DNA of 64,000 bases from Gammaproteobacteria bacterium (GTDB taxonomy: Bacteria > Pseudomonadota > Gammaproteobacteria > Pseudomonadales > Pseudohongiellaceae), in assembly GCA_030831165.1 (NCBI GenBank), contig JAURLP010000012.1:62001-126000 (forward strand), read 5' to 3'. The position numbers were made by a program, and so were the translations under genes. The notes under the pieces were generated by a model. The model saw only the letters and a list, made by a program, of their open reading frames with translations, made no database searches and was not told where the DNA came from. Below, piece by piece: positions 29,299-37,662 of this stretch. The number at the start of each line of letters is the position of its first letter. Position 1 is the stretch's first letter.

Positions 29299-30258
29299 AT
29301 GAAATATGTCTTAGCGGCATTGCTTATTTTCTTAATTTCCATGCCTTGTTTTGCACAACGACCTGACAGACCTTTTGTTCCGCTCAATGCCTATTCTCTT
29401 GAAGGTTACACGCCGATCCCAGTTAGGGAGGCTTTTAATCTGCCGAACGGAATTGAGTTTTCCTCGGTGAGTTCATTAGAGATAACAAGCGAAGGTCATT
29501 TAATTGTCTTGCATCGTGCTGCAATTCCTTTTTTGGAATTTGATGGTGATGGCAATTTTATTCGCGCGTTTGGCAGTGAAGATCTCTTTGCGCGCGCCCA
29601 CGGACTAACGCTGGATGATGATGACAACATGTGGGTAACTGACGTCATCAACCACGTGGTGATGAAGCTTGATAAAGACGCCAACATTTTAATGAGTCTG
29701 GGCAGTAAAGGAGAAGCAGGCGATTGGGATGAAAGTATTGGTTCACATAAATTTTATGAACCTACCGATGTGGCTTTTGATAGTCAGGGAAATATTTATG
29801 TGGGGCAGGGACATACCAGAGCCGAGCCCAGGGTATTAAAATTTAATGCTAACGGTGAATTTCTCACGCAATGGGGGAGCTTTGGAACAGGCCCTGGAGA
29901 GTTTGCTGTCGCACATTCTCTGGAAATAGATGCAAGTGACAACATCTATGTGGCGGACCGCGAAAACTTCAGGGTTCAAATTTTTAATGTTGATGGCCTT
30001 TATCTGTCTGAATGGAACTTTGATGCAATGGCCTGCGCAATCTATCTTCATGATGATGGTTTTATGTACATGACGACAGGTTTTGATGGAGAAGTTGCCA
30101 AAGTCGATTTAGCAGGCAATGTTATTGGCTCTTTAGGCAGACCTGGTGATGAGAACGGACAATTTGGTGAGGGGCACTTCCTGGCAGTGGATGGTAACGA
30201 CAATATTTTTATTGCAGATGTCGTCAATCAGCGCGTACAGCTTTATAGAAAAGAGTAG
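29299..30258 (+). CDS. Exported NHL-repeat beta-propeller protein
   Basis: A 319-residue protein with a signal peptide (MKYVLAALLIFLISMPCFAQ) and five or six NHL-type repeats, recognisable by GN(I/F)YVxxxxxxxVxxF patterns such as DNMWVTDVINHVVMKLDKD, DNIYVADRENFRVQIFNVDG and DNIFIADVVNQRVQLYRKE. It resembles the peptidylglycine lyase-type NHL propellers but no catalytic role can be asserted. Start ATG 29299 follows GAGGAA. It is 96 bases after the SDR gene and may be a separate unit. Confidence 0.82.
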   Translation: MKYVLAALLIFLISMPCFAQRPDRPFVPLNAYSLEGYTPIPVREAFNLPNGIEFSSVSSLEITSEGHLIVLHRAAIPFLEFDGDGNFIRAFGSEDLFARAHGLTLDDDDNMWVTDVINHVVMKLDKDANILMSLGSKGEAGDWDESIGSHKFYEPTDVAFDSQGNIYVGQGHTRAEPRVLKFNANGEFLTQWGSFGTGPGEFAVAHSLEIDASDNIYVADRENFRVQIFNVDGLYLSEWNFDAMACAIYLHDDGFMYMTTGFDGEVAKVDLAGNVIGSLGRPGDENGQFGEGHFLAVDGNDNIFIADVVNQRVQLYRKE

Positions 30259-30327
30259 TCTTAAATAATCGTGCTAAATGTATTTCCGCGAGCCAAATTT
30301 ATTCCCATGAAAAGCATAAAGACAACT

Positions 30328-30345
30328 TTGGTTTAAGGAAACCAA
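30328..30345. other. Perfect hairpin between convergent genes
   Basis: TTGGTTT and AAACCAA form a 7-bp stem with loop AAGG. It lies between the NHL gene (+) and the cyclase pseudogene (-), where a shared terminator would be expected, but no T-run follows on either strand. Confidence 0.35.
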
Positions 30346-30384
30346 TCATGCATGAGCCAAACTGAGAATAGACGAGCACCTACA

Positions 30385-31323
30385 CTAAATTGAACTATCA
30401 ATAAACGACTTCATTGAGATCAGCGCTGCATCATCAATCACAGTAAATTCCAAACCGGAAATATAGTAGCTATCTTCAAAATTTGAGTGTTTAACTTTTG
30501 CATAAACACTGCTTTTGTCCGCGCCGAAAATTGAAGATGTCACTTCTATAATTATCTCGGTTAATAGTTCAATCTTATTGGCCGTTTTAATTTTCAAGCC
30601 GTTATAACTAATATCGAGCGCTTGTCCTTCATAAACCTCAGAAAATATTTTTGATTTATCGACGATACGGTAATTAACCAGCATGTTGACGTTAATACGT
30701 GGCACACTCCTGTCATTTTCTATATTGAGCGCAAGTCTCTGTGGCTTTTTGATCTCCAGCAATTCATAGATAGTCAAAGGTCTTATCTTTCCCTTAGGGT
30801 GCACATCGTAGCTGCTACCAATTTTGATATTGTATTTGCAAAGATTATAGGAATTGTCGCTTAATAAAACCTGGCCACCCATACTATAGGCTTCAACTCT
30901 GGCGGCCAGATTTACTTCGTTGCCAATGACAGTAAAATCATGATGCGAGATATTTCCTAAATAACCTACAGCGACATCACCGGTATTGATGCCAATTCCC
31001 ATGTGAATGCTTGGCATGTCCATCTCTATATTTTTGCTATTTATTTGCTGCATCGCATTTTGCATTTCAATGGCGCAAGTTAATATATCGTTGATGTCAT
31101 CATCCTTGTATTAGAAGATGGCCAATATTGAATCACCTATAAGCTTGTCTACCACACCACCATTTTTGTCTATGATAGGAATCATAATATTGAAAAAACG
31201 ATTGAGTAAATCTGCTACTTCTAGTGAAGGATATCTTTCAGAAAAATAAGTGAAGCCTCTTAAATCTGAAATTAGTATACTGGCTTTTTCAATTTTAAAA
31301 CCGCCAAAAACTTTATCGCTCAT
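30385..31323 (-). pseudogene. Class III adenylate/guanylate cyclase fused to a PilZ domain, interrupted by one TAA
   Basis: Reading down from 31323, the frame encodes MSDKVFGGFKIEKASILISD and continues to AIF, then TAA at 31113-31111, then YKDDDINDILTCAIEMQ and on to 30385 in the same frame (311 residues if read through). The cyclase domain has both metal Asp sites (ISDLRGFTYFSE; DKLIGDSILAIF), the GINTGDVAVGYLG segment and NEVNLAARVE. The C-terminal 100 residues look like a PilZ domain (ALDISYNGLKI), although the N-terminal RxxxR of c-di-GMP binders is not clear. The TAA falls at a variable position of the fold. Either a recent nonsense mutation, stop readthrough, or a sequence error. Confidence 0.8.
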
Positions 31324-31663
31324 TAGTTATAGGATTCCTTAAAACTGCTCTTATTACATTTAAAAGGGCTTGACTAAAGGGTTAGTTTACTATGTTTTTT
31401 TATTTAAACCTTGTTTCATTTCAAACAATAGCATTAATTTAATTTTCCACCATACAGCATATTATAGTCAGACTGAGATGTTGCTAAAGACAGTTTTATT
31501 TGAATAATTAAATAGCCGGGATGTCAGAATTTAACCTTACTCAACCAAAGTTTAGTTTGGTCTCCTGTTATTTCGCCAATTCCCCAATTAGGTTTTTAAT
31601 TCGCACCCATATACTGCATAATCAGCCTCGCTTTTTATCAACCAAGAACAGGCTCTTATTTAA
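31324..31663. other. Intergenic region between the cyclase pseudogene and rdgC
   Basis: This 340-base AT-rich stretch lies between divergent genes, so it should hold both promoters. Short frames on either strand lack protein-like character. I see no strong -35/-10 pair, repeat or RNA structure in it. Confidence 0.5.
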
Positions 31664-32644
31664 ATGTGGTTCAAGAATCTCCGTGTATTTTGCCTTACCC
31701 AACCCTTCGATTTATCGTTTGAAGACCTAGAATCCCAACTTGCCGACAATGCTTTTATTCCCTGCGCGAATTATGAAAAATCACGAATAGGCTGGGTGAG
31801 TCCGCTGGGAGATGCCACTCCGGAACTAGGTGAAGATCAAGAGCCTATGCTGACGCATATAGTGGGCGATTACATTATGTTGTGTGCCCAAAAGCAGGAG
31901 AGGTTGCTGCCAGCATCCGTTGTTCGCGAAGCCACTGCAGAGAAAGTTGCCGAGATAGAAGGGCGACAAGCTCGCAAGGTCTACCGTAAAGAAAAGCGGG
32001 AGATTCAGGACAATATGTATGCCTCCTTGTTACCAAGAGCCTTTACTCGATCAACACGGACCTACGCTTATATTTCAAGAGCCGATAATCTGTTGGTTGT
32101 TGATGCCATTAGTGCTCCCAAAGCTGAAGAGTTTATCAATTTATTAAGAGATAGCCTGGGCTCATTTCCTGTCGCCTTACCCGACAGCAAGCGTGCACCC
32201 AGTGATGTCATGACCCGCTGGTTGGTCGACCAAAAAGCCACAGACAAATTTGAACTTCATAATGAGTGTGAACTCTTTAATCCCCTGGATGGCAGTAATC
32301 TTGTTCGCCTTAAAGGCCAAGATCTTGAGAGTGATGAGATCAAGACTCACCTTGAAGCGGGTAAAAGAGCTAAACAACTTAGCGTTATGTGGGGCAATGT
32401 ACTCAGTTGCAGCATCATGGAAGACTTAAGTATTAAACGTTTAAGATTCGATGACATAAAAGAAGAATCAGCCAGCTTTGAAGAAGAAAGCCCGGCACAA
32501 AAGTTTGATCAGGAATTTGTCTTAATGACACTAGAGTTAAGTGGATTCTTTAAGTCTTTATTCAATGCTTTTGGTGGTCTCGAAGACCCCAAAAACAAAA
32601 TATTGCCGGATAACCGAAATAAAGAATCAGACAGGGCATCTTAA
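31664..32644 (+). CDS. rdgC: Recombination-associated protein RdgC
   Basis: A 326-residue nucleoid-associated DNA-binding protein that forms a ring around duplex DNA and limits RecA activity. The N terminus MWFKNLRVFCLTQPFDLS and FIPCANYEKSRIGWVSPLG, plus LPASVVREATAEKV and MTRWLVDQ, are family hallmarks. The C terminus extends as a hydrophilic tail (KNKILPDNRNKESDRAS). It is transcribed alone; a possible terminator follows 23 bases later. Confidence 0.95.
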   Translation: MWFKNLRVFCLTQPFDLSFEDLESQLADNAFIPCANYEKSRIGWVSPLGDATPELGEDQEPMLTHIVGDYIMLCAQKQERLLPASVVREATAEKVAEIEGRQARKVYRKEKREIQDNMYASLLPRAFTRSTRTYAYISRADNLLVVDAISAPKAEEFINLLRDSLGSFPVALPDSKRAPSDVMTRWLVDQKATDKFELHNECELFNPLDGSNLVRLKGQDLESDEIKTHLEAGKRAKQLSVMWGNVLSCSIMEDLSIKRLRFDDIKEESASFEEESPAQKFDQEFVLMTLELSGFFKSLFNAFGGLEDPKNKILPDNRNKESDRAS

Positions 32645-32666
32645 ATGCTTCGATCTTCCGTAAAAA

Positions 32667-32698
32667 CGCCTCTGACTTGAGCACTTAGGGCGCTTTTT
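32667..32698 (+). terminator. Possible terminator after rdgC
   Basis: CGCCT and GGGCG form a short stem with a long loop, followed by CTTTTTAG. The stem is weak but the position just after rdgC and the T-run fit. Confidence 0.4.
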
Positions 32699-32786
32699 AG
32701 CTAAACTTTTGGTTATGGATTATCTATTTTCCGTTATGTTAAAGTTATCCCAGATTTTAATTATGTAATACATTGAGAGGAATAAT

Positions 32787-33059
32787 ATGGCAACTTTACC
32801 CCCTGGTGTAGATTCCCGTTCATTCGAATCAGCCCTCACAGAATTTCGACAAGCCATCGGCTCAGAATGGGTTTTTAGTTCTGATGAAGATGTGGCTCTA
32901 TATCGTGACGCCTATTCGCCCATGTGGAATGAAGGTAATGAGCTAGTCGCATCCGCAGCTGTAGCGCCTGAAACCACCGAAGAGGTGCAGGCTATAGTTA
33001 GAATAGCGAATCGTTATGGCATTCCTTTCTTGGAAAGCCCTTTTATACATAGAACTTAA
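32787..33059 (+). pseudogene. Truncated FAD-linked oxidase (N-terminal stub)
   Basis: About 82 codons resemble the N terminus of vanillyl-alcohol oxidase / 4-cresol dehydrogenase-type flavoproteins: FRQAIGSEWVFSSDEDVALY, then a stretch ending VAPETTEEVQAIVRIANRYGIP. In full-length relatives this leads into the FAD-binding PxSxGxNxGYGG segment and about 430 more residues. Here the frame instead ends in an unrelated tail (FLESPFIHRT), and no further fragment of the oxidase is seen before the next gene. AGAGGAA precedes the ATG, so the stub could still be translated. Confidence 0.7.
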
Positions 33060-33112
33060 CCTTGATGCTTGCATCAGATATAGCTTGCAACTCAACTTAA
33101 TTGGGGACCCCA

Positions 33113-33649
33113 ATGCTTCAAAAAATAGGTGTATTTATGCTGCTGTTCGCAGCTTTTGATGTCTATGCTGTTAATGGCTTAGATGAACATAAATATTTAC
33201 ATTGTGGTGAAAGAGATGAACTCGCATTTGGCTCTTTATTTTACCTAAATGCGGATACTGGAAGGGCTTTCCAGCATCATTTATGGCTTGACCCGGTTTC
33301 CTTAGGCGGGCTTGAAGCCTTGTTCGGTCAGGATTATGACAGTTTCGAAGAATTTTTCAGCTATCTTACTAGCAGTGCACTCAACTACAGTTTCTTGGCC
33401 TCCCCGGAAAACATTAATATTGGTTACGCAGCTGACTCTGAGGATGAATTTAACAACCCCTTGAAAGTAAATTATCAAATTAATCGTTCGAGCGGAGAAT
33501 ATCTGTGGACATCCAATGACGCTGCCTTCATTGGAGAGGAGGATAGGGGAACTTGTCGAAGCGTTTCAGCCGACTATTATCTTAATTTATTAAACGACTG
33601 GTATGAACTTGCTCATGAAGGAGAACCAGCAAAGTTATTCCAGCTTTAA
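33113..33649 (+). CDS. Hypothetical exported protein
   Basis: A 178-residue protein I do not recognise. ATG 33113 follows GGGGA and gives a signal peptide (MLQKIGVFMLLFAAFDVYA). The mature part is acidic and rich in aromatic residues, with only two Cys (LHCGERD and GTCRS), which could form a disulfide. No repeats or metal motif are visible. It lies between a truncated oxidase and a glutathione transferase; this context says little. Confidence 0.65.
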   Translation: MLQKIGVFMLLFAAFDVYAVNGLDEHKYLHCGERDELAFGSLFYLNADTGRAFQHHLWLDPVSLGGLEALFGQDYDSFEEFFSYLTSSALNYSFLASPENINIGYAADSEDEFNNPLKVNYQINRSSGEYLWTSNDAAFIGEEDRGTCRSVSADYYLNLLNDWYELAHEGEPAKLFQL

Positions 33650-33780
33650 GCATTACTGAAGCCTATCTGAGACTGCATAGGCTTAATCTAAAAAGGCAAT
33701 ATCCTATATCCCTAACGAAATAAAATTTATATTAAACATATAAATCAAAAAGTTAAATTCATATTCTAAAGAGATATATC

Positions 33781-34671
33781 ATGACTGTAGAGAGCTCATA
33801 CACCCCCCCCAAAGTTTGGAAATGGGAAACAGATGGTGAAAACGGCGGAAGATTCGCCAGTATTAATCGCCCTATATCCGGCGCTACCCATGACAAGATG
33901 CTTCCGCGTGGGAAGCACCCCTTACAGCTCTATTCACTGGCAACACCTAATGGCGTAAAAGTCACCATAATGCTGGAAGAATTGCTGGCACTTGGTCACA
34001 GCGGTGCCGAGTATGATGCTTACCTGATCGACATTATGAAAGGAGATCAGTTTGGTAGTGATTTTGTTGCTATTAACCCTAACTCCAAAATACCCGCCTT
34101 GATTGATACCACAACACCTGAACCAACCCGTGTCTTTGAGTCAGGTTCAATACTCCTATATCTGGCAGAAAAATTTAACACCTTCATTCCAAAAGATCCT
34201 GCTCGCAAGGTTGAATGCATGAACTGGTTATTCTGGCAAATGGGTGCGGCTCCCTATCTTGGAGGAGGCTTTGGACATTTCTATGCCTATGCTCCTGTAA
34301 AAATCAAATACTGTATTGATCGATTCACCATGGAAGTAAAACGACAGCTGGATCTACTGGATAAGCATCTTGCTTACAAGCAGTATATGTGTGGTGATGA
34401 ATATACTATTGCGGATATAGCGATCTGGCCATGGTACAGCGTTGTATTGAGTAATGAGGCCTACGAAGCAGCAGAGTTTCTGGATGCAAAATCTTACAAG
34501 CATCTCCAAAGGTGGGCTAATGAAATCGGGCAAAGGCAAGCAGTAGTCCGGGGTCGTAAAGTCAATCGCCCCTTCGGACCGGCTGAAGACCAACTACATG
34601 AAAGACATGATGCCAGTGATTTTGATACTAAAACCCAGGACAAGCTGGATCCGGAAACCAAAGATAAATAG
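33781..34671 (+). CDS. yghU: Glutathione S-transferase family, YghU-type disulfide-bond oxidoreductase
   Basis: A 296-residue protein that matches the nu-class GST YghU along its length: TPPKVWKWE, INRPISGATHDKMLPRGKHPLQLYSLATPNGVK, NPNSKIPALID, ESGSILLYLAEKF and GDEYTIADIAIWPWY. YghU reduces disulfides using two glutathiones and has high organic-peroxide activity. The C-terminal tail (HERHDASDFDTKTQDK) is also conserved. It is probably a single-gene unit. In-frame codons continue for 62 triplets after its TAG (see findings). Confidence 0.92.
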   Translation: MTVESSYTPPKVWKWETDGENGGRFASINRPISGATHDKMLPRGKHPLQLYSLATPNGVKVTIMLEELLALGHSGAEYDAYLIDIMKGDQFGSDFVAINPNSKIPALIDTTTPEPTRVFESGSILLYLAEKFNTFIPKDPARKVECMNWLFWQMGAAPYLGGGFGHFYAYAPVKIKYCIDRFTMEVKRQLDLLDKHLAYKQYMCGDEYTIADIAIWPWYSVVLSNEAYEAAEFLDAKSYKHLQRWANEIGQRQAVVRGRKVNRPFGPAEDQLHERHDASDFDTKTQDKLDPETKDK

Positions 34672-35088
34672 TCCAAACTTATCAGGCGAATTTATAGCCG
34701 GGATAATTCACTAAGTTCAGACTGGGCCCGAGATCTGGATAAATGCCGATTTCAAAAAGGCTCTCGCGATGAATGCAATCAGTCTTGCGGCGCCATAAAA
34801 TGTCAATCTGGCCATGTAGATTTCCTTTATACCAAAGCACAACAAGTTTATAGTGCTTAACCAATAATAAAAACCTGATTTTATTTACTGACCCAAGTAG
34901 CTCAGAAGTAATAACAAGCCTACTAGTTGCATATCGTATTGGCGACCCACAGACAGAAACTGGAGAAGGGCGTGTTTCTAAAGGTTGTCATCATGCTTCC
35001 CCCTTTATATGAATCTTGTTTATATCGGAACAATAGATAATAATCATTCGCTTATTGATGATTGTTTAACTCAACAGGGGATCAAAAA
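34672..35088. other. Intergenic region between yghU and the LPMO-like gene
   Basis: These 417 bases hold no gene with a start codon. A start-less frame continuing from yghU runs to TAA 34858-34860 and contains a Cys cluster. Further on, 35035-35055 is AT-rich with a weak resemblance to a Fur box (about 12 of 19 positions), which I do not regard as convincing. Confidence 0.4.
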
Positions 35089-35688
35089 GTGAAAAATAGC
35101 TTACTCAAAAAAATCAGCCTAGCTGCAGCTATCGGCCTGGTAGCGACAACGGCACATGCACATTTCAAACTGAACTCTCCAGATTCCTGGATAGAAGAAA
35201 ATGAAAGAGGTGATCCTCAGAAAATAGCGCCCTGTGGTGGCACCTTGGCTGATGGTGGTACCAGAACAGGTGCTGTGACCGCTATTAGTGGCGGACAAAT
35301 GCTGACGATTGAGCTTGAGGAAACCATTTATCATCCAGGGCATTACCGCGTTGCTTTGGCAAGAACCATAAACATGCTGCCAGCTGACGCTATGCCCCTG
35401 GTGATGGTTGATACTGAACGTGGACCACGTTCGGGTCGTTTCCCGATTACAGAGAATCCTGTGGCGCCTATACTAGCCGATGGCTTACTGGAGAATTATG
35501 AACGTCGAACCGGACCAATAAGCACAGAAGTTAGGATTCCTAATATCGATTGTGAAAACTGTGTCTTACAAATAGTCCAGTTCATGTCTGAGCACCCCGG
35601 GCATGGTGAAGGGGGTTTTACTTACCACCATTGTGCCATACTAAATATTAGCGCTGACACCGATATGCCGATAAATACAAACTGGTAA
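35089..35688 (+). CDS. Exported LPMO-like protein with N-terminal copper-site histidine
   Basis: A 199-residue protein. GTG 35089 is chosen because AGGGGA lies seven bases upstream and a signal peptide follows directly (LAAAIGLVATTAHA). Predicted cleavage leaves His25 as residue 1 (HFKLNSPDSW), the defining feature of lytic polysaccharide monooxygenases and the copper-binding X325/BIM1-like proteins. His82 and His85 (YHPGHYRVAL) could supply the second copper ligand. Four or more Cys (PCGG, DCENC, HHC) suggest disulfides. It looks like the SCE4755-type polysaccharide monooxygenase-like proteins; whether it oxidises sugars or only binds copper is open. Confidence 0.7.
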   Translation: MKNSLLKKISLAAAIGLVATTAHAHFKLNSPDSWIEENERGDPQKIAPCGGTLADGGTRTGAVTAISGGQMLTIELEETIYHPGHYRVALARTINMLPADAMPLVMVDTERGPRSGRFPITENPVAPILADGLLENYERRTGPISTEVRIPNIDCENCVLQIVQFMSEHPGHGEGGFTYHHCAILNISADTDMPINTNW

Positions 35689-35751
35689 GTTACGAGCTGG
35701 GACTTTCTCTTGAGCAAATACCAAACACCATTTATGTAATGGAGTGGATTA

Positions 35752-36585
35752 ATGACTATAAATAACAGTAGTAAAACCGGCTTAATCCTGTTGTTAGCGA
35801 CTATGGTGCTGGTCATTCCGGCACAGGCTCAAATCGATTTATCAGGCGAATGGGCTGCTGTTTTCCATGAAGACTTTGATGAACGCAGGCCCGGTCCCGA
35901 AATGGTGGAATATCAGGGTATTCCCATTAATGAGGCTGCCCGGCGCCGGGCATTGAGCTGGAGCCCCTCATTACTCACTTTACCCGAGCATCAGTGCAAA
36001 CCGCACCCTTCTGACTACGGTAGCCGTGGGCCAAGCAATATGCGCATATGGAAGGAAATTGATTCTGAATCCCAGCAGTTAATCGCTTACCATACCCGTA
36101 TTCGCTGGCAAGCGCCTGAAAGAACCATCTGGATGGATGGGCGTGAACACCCGCCAGAACATGCTGCTCATACCTGGCAAGGTTTTTCTACAGGACACTG
36201 GGAAGGTAATGTTCTTGTTGTGAGGACGACCCATTTAAAACAAGGCTGGGCGCGTCGTAATGGTGTCGCTCGAAGTGATCTTGCCGAATTCACTGAGCAT
36301 TTTTTCAGACATGGGGATTACATGACCCAGGTCGTTATTGTGAATGACCCGGTTTATCTGACAGAGCCATTTATTCGAACCAACAACTGGAAAATAGACC
36401 TTTTTCAGCAGATCCCACCTTATTTGTGTGAAACCGTGACCGAAATAGATCGGCCACAGGGAGAAGTTCCCCATTATTTACCTGGTCAAAACCCGTTTAT
36501 GGGTGAGCATGCAGAACGCTACAACCTTCCTATTGAAGGTGTTTTGGGTGGTGCGCAGACCATGTACCCATCATTTATTGAATAA
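35752..36585 (+). CDS. Exported protein of unrecognised family (paralogue of 37663-38355)
   Basis: A 277-residue protein with a signal peptide (LILLLATMVLVIPAQA) and start ATG 35752 after GGAG. The mature part opens with IDLSGEWAAVFHEDF. The core motifs are HTWQGFSTGHWEGNVLVV, TTHLKQGWARRNGV and EHFFRHGDYMTQVVIVNDP followed by YLTEPF. The downstream protein at 37663 has the same motifs in the same order, so this is a family, though I know no function for it. Many aromatic residues and a likely beta-rich fold suggest a binding protein. An MBL hydrolase gene follows 50 bases later. Confidence 0.75.
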   Translation: MTINNSSKTGLILLLATMVLVIPAQAQIDLSGEWAAVFHEDFDERRPGPEMVEYQGIPINEAARRRALSWSPSLLTLPEHQCKPHPSDYGSRGPSNMRIWKEIDSESQQLIAYHTRIRWQAPERTIWMDGREHPPEHAAHTWQGFSTGHWEGNVLVVRTTHLKQGWARRNGVARSDLAEFTEHFFRHGDYMTQVVIVNDPVYLTEPFIRTNNWKIDLFQQIPPYLCETVTEIDRPQGEVPHYLPGQNPFMGEHAERYNLPIEGVLGGAQTMYPSFIE

Positions 36586-36635
36586 TTATTGGTGATCTGA
36601 CTTTAAAAAAGTTATGACTATTGTAGGAGTTAGAT

Positions 36636-37613
36636 ATGTCCATCCAATTGGATAGATTCATAAAAAGGGTAAGCACAAGCTTGTCTTTTTGTTTGCTACT
36701 GTTTCCCACCATCAGTGTCGCTCAGCAAAATTTTGATGATGTTGAAATACAGGCGCTTCATGTCCAGGGCAATATTTATATGCTGGTTGGCGCCGGCGGG
36801 AATATTACCCTGCAGGCTGGAGAGCAGGGGGTGTTGATTGTCGATACGATGTTTGCCCCTCTGAGTGATAAAATTTTCGCCGCTATTCGTAGTATCAGTG
36901 AAAAGCCTATTACCTATATTATTAATACTCATGCTCATTCCGACCACATTGGCGGCAATGCTAATCTGGCCTTGATGGGTAGTAATATTGCAGGTGGCAA
37001 CACTATTGATCTTTTTGCAGGGACTGGCAATCAGGCAAAAGTAGTGGCTCATGAAAACGTGATGGCCAACATTCTGGTACAGGATAATCCAATTGCAATT
37101 GAAGGCTGGCCAACTGACACCTATTACACCCCCAAAAAGGATTTATTTTTCAACGGTGAAGCTATTATGATCACCCACCAACCGAATGCTCATACCGATG
37201 GCGACAGTCTGATCTTCTTTAGACGATCAGATGTAATCAGTGCTGGAGATATTTTTAATACCACCGGTTACCCTTATATTGATGTCGCCAACGGCGGTAC
37301 TTTACAGGGTGTTCTTGACGGTCTAAACAACATCTTAGATATGGCGGTTCCAGCAGACAGGCAGGAAGGTGGCACCATGATTATTCCGGGCCATGGTCGT
37401 TTATCCGATGAAGCAGATGTTCTGGATTACCGGGACATGTTAACTATTATTAGAGATCGAATTGCCTATCGCATAGATCAGGGAGACAGTTTGGTTCAAG
37501 TCTTGGCTTCGGAACCAACATACGATTACGATGTTAGATATGGTGCTGACTCTGGCTTCTGGACAACCAGGCAGTTTGTAGAAACTGTCTATAACGAACT
37601 AAGCGCCCAATAA
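36636..37613 (+). CDS. Exported metallo-beta-lactamase-fold hydrolase (copy A)
   Basis: A 325-residue protein with a signal peptide (SLSFCLLLFPTISVAQ). The zinc site is complete: HAHSDH at residues 99-104, a further His in QPNAHTDGDS, Asp in SAGDIFNT and His in IIPGHGRL. The start of the fold reads VYMLVGAGGN-like (NIYMLVGAGGNITL). It is closest in the window to the MBL protein at 38387. The substrate is unknown; such exported members hydrolyse esters, lactones, sulfates or beta-lactams. It forms a pair with the unrecognised protein upstream. Confidence 0.86.
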   Translation: MSIQLDRFIKRVSTSLSFCLLLFPTISVAQQNFDDVEIQALHVQGNIYMLVGAGGNITLQAGEQGVLIVDTMFAPLSDKIFAAIRSISEKPITYIINTHAHSDHIGGNANLALMGSNIAGGNTIDLFAGTGNQAKVVAHENVMANILVQDNPIAIEGWPTDTYYTPKKDLFFNGEAIMITHQPNAHTDGDSLIFFRRSDVISAGDIFNTTGYPYIDVANGGTLQGVLDGLNNILDMAVPADRQEGGTMIIPGHGRLSDEADVLDYRDMLTIIRDRIAYRIDQGDSLVQVLASEPTYDYDVRYGADSGFWTTRQFVETVYNELSAQ

Positions 37614-37662
37614 AACGCAAGATTATAGCTAAGAAACCATGATCAACTGAAATGAGAACTCT

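Noticed and set aside
31370-31393. TTGACT…TACTAT promoter between the cyclase gene and rdgC
   Set aside because: The spacing is only 12 bases, too short for a sigma-70 promoter.
31521-31730. Reading frame overlapping the rdgC start
   Set aside because: It has no recognisable domain and its 3' part lies in the well-supported rdgC gene in another frame.
35035-35055. Possible Fur box before the LPMO-like gene
   Set aside because: Only about 12 of 19 positions match the consensus in a very AT-rich stretch, which is not better than expected by chance.
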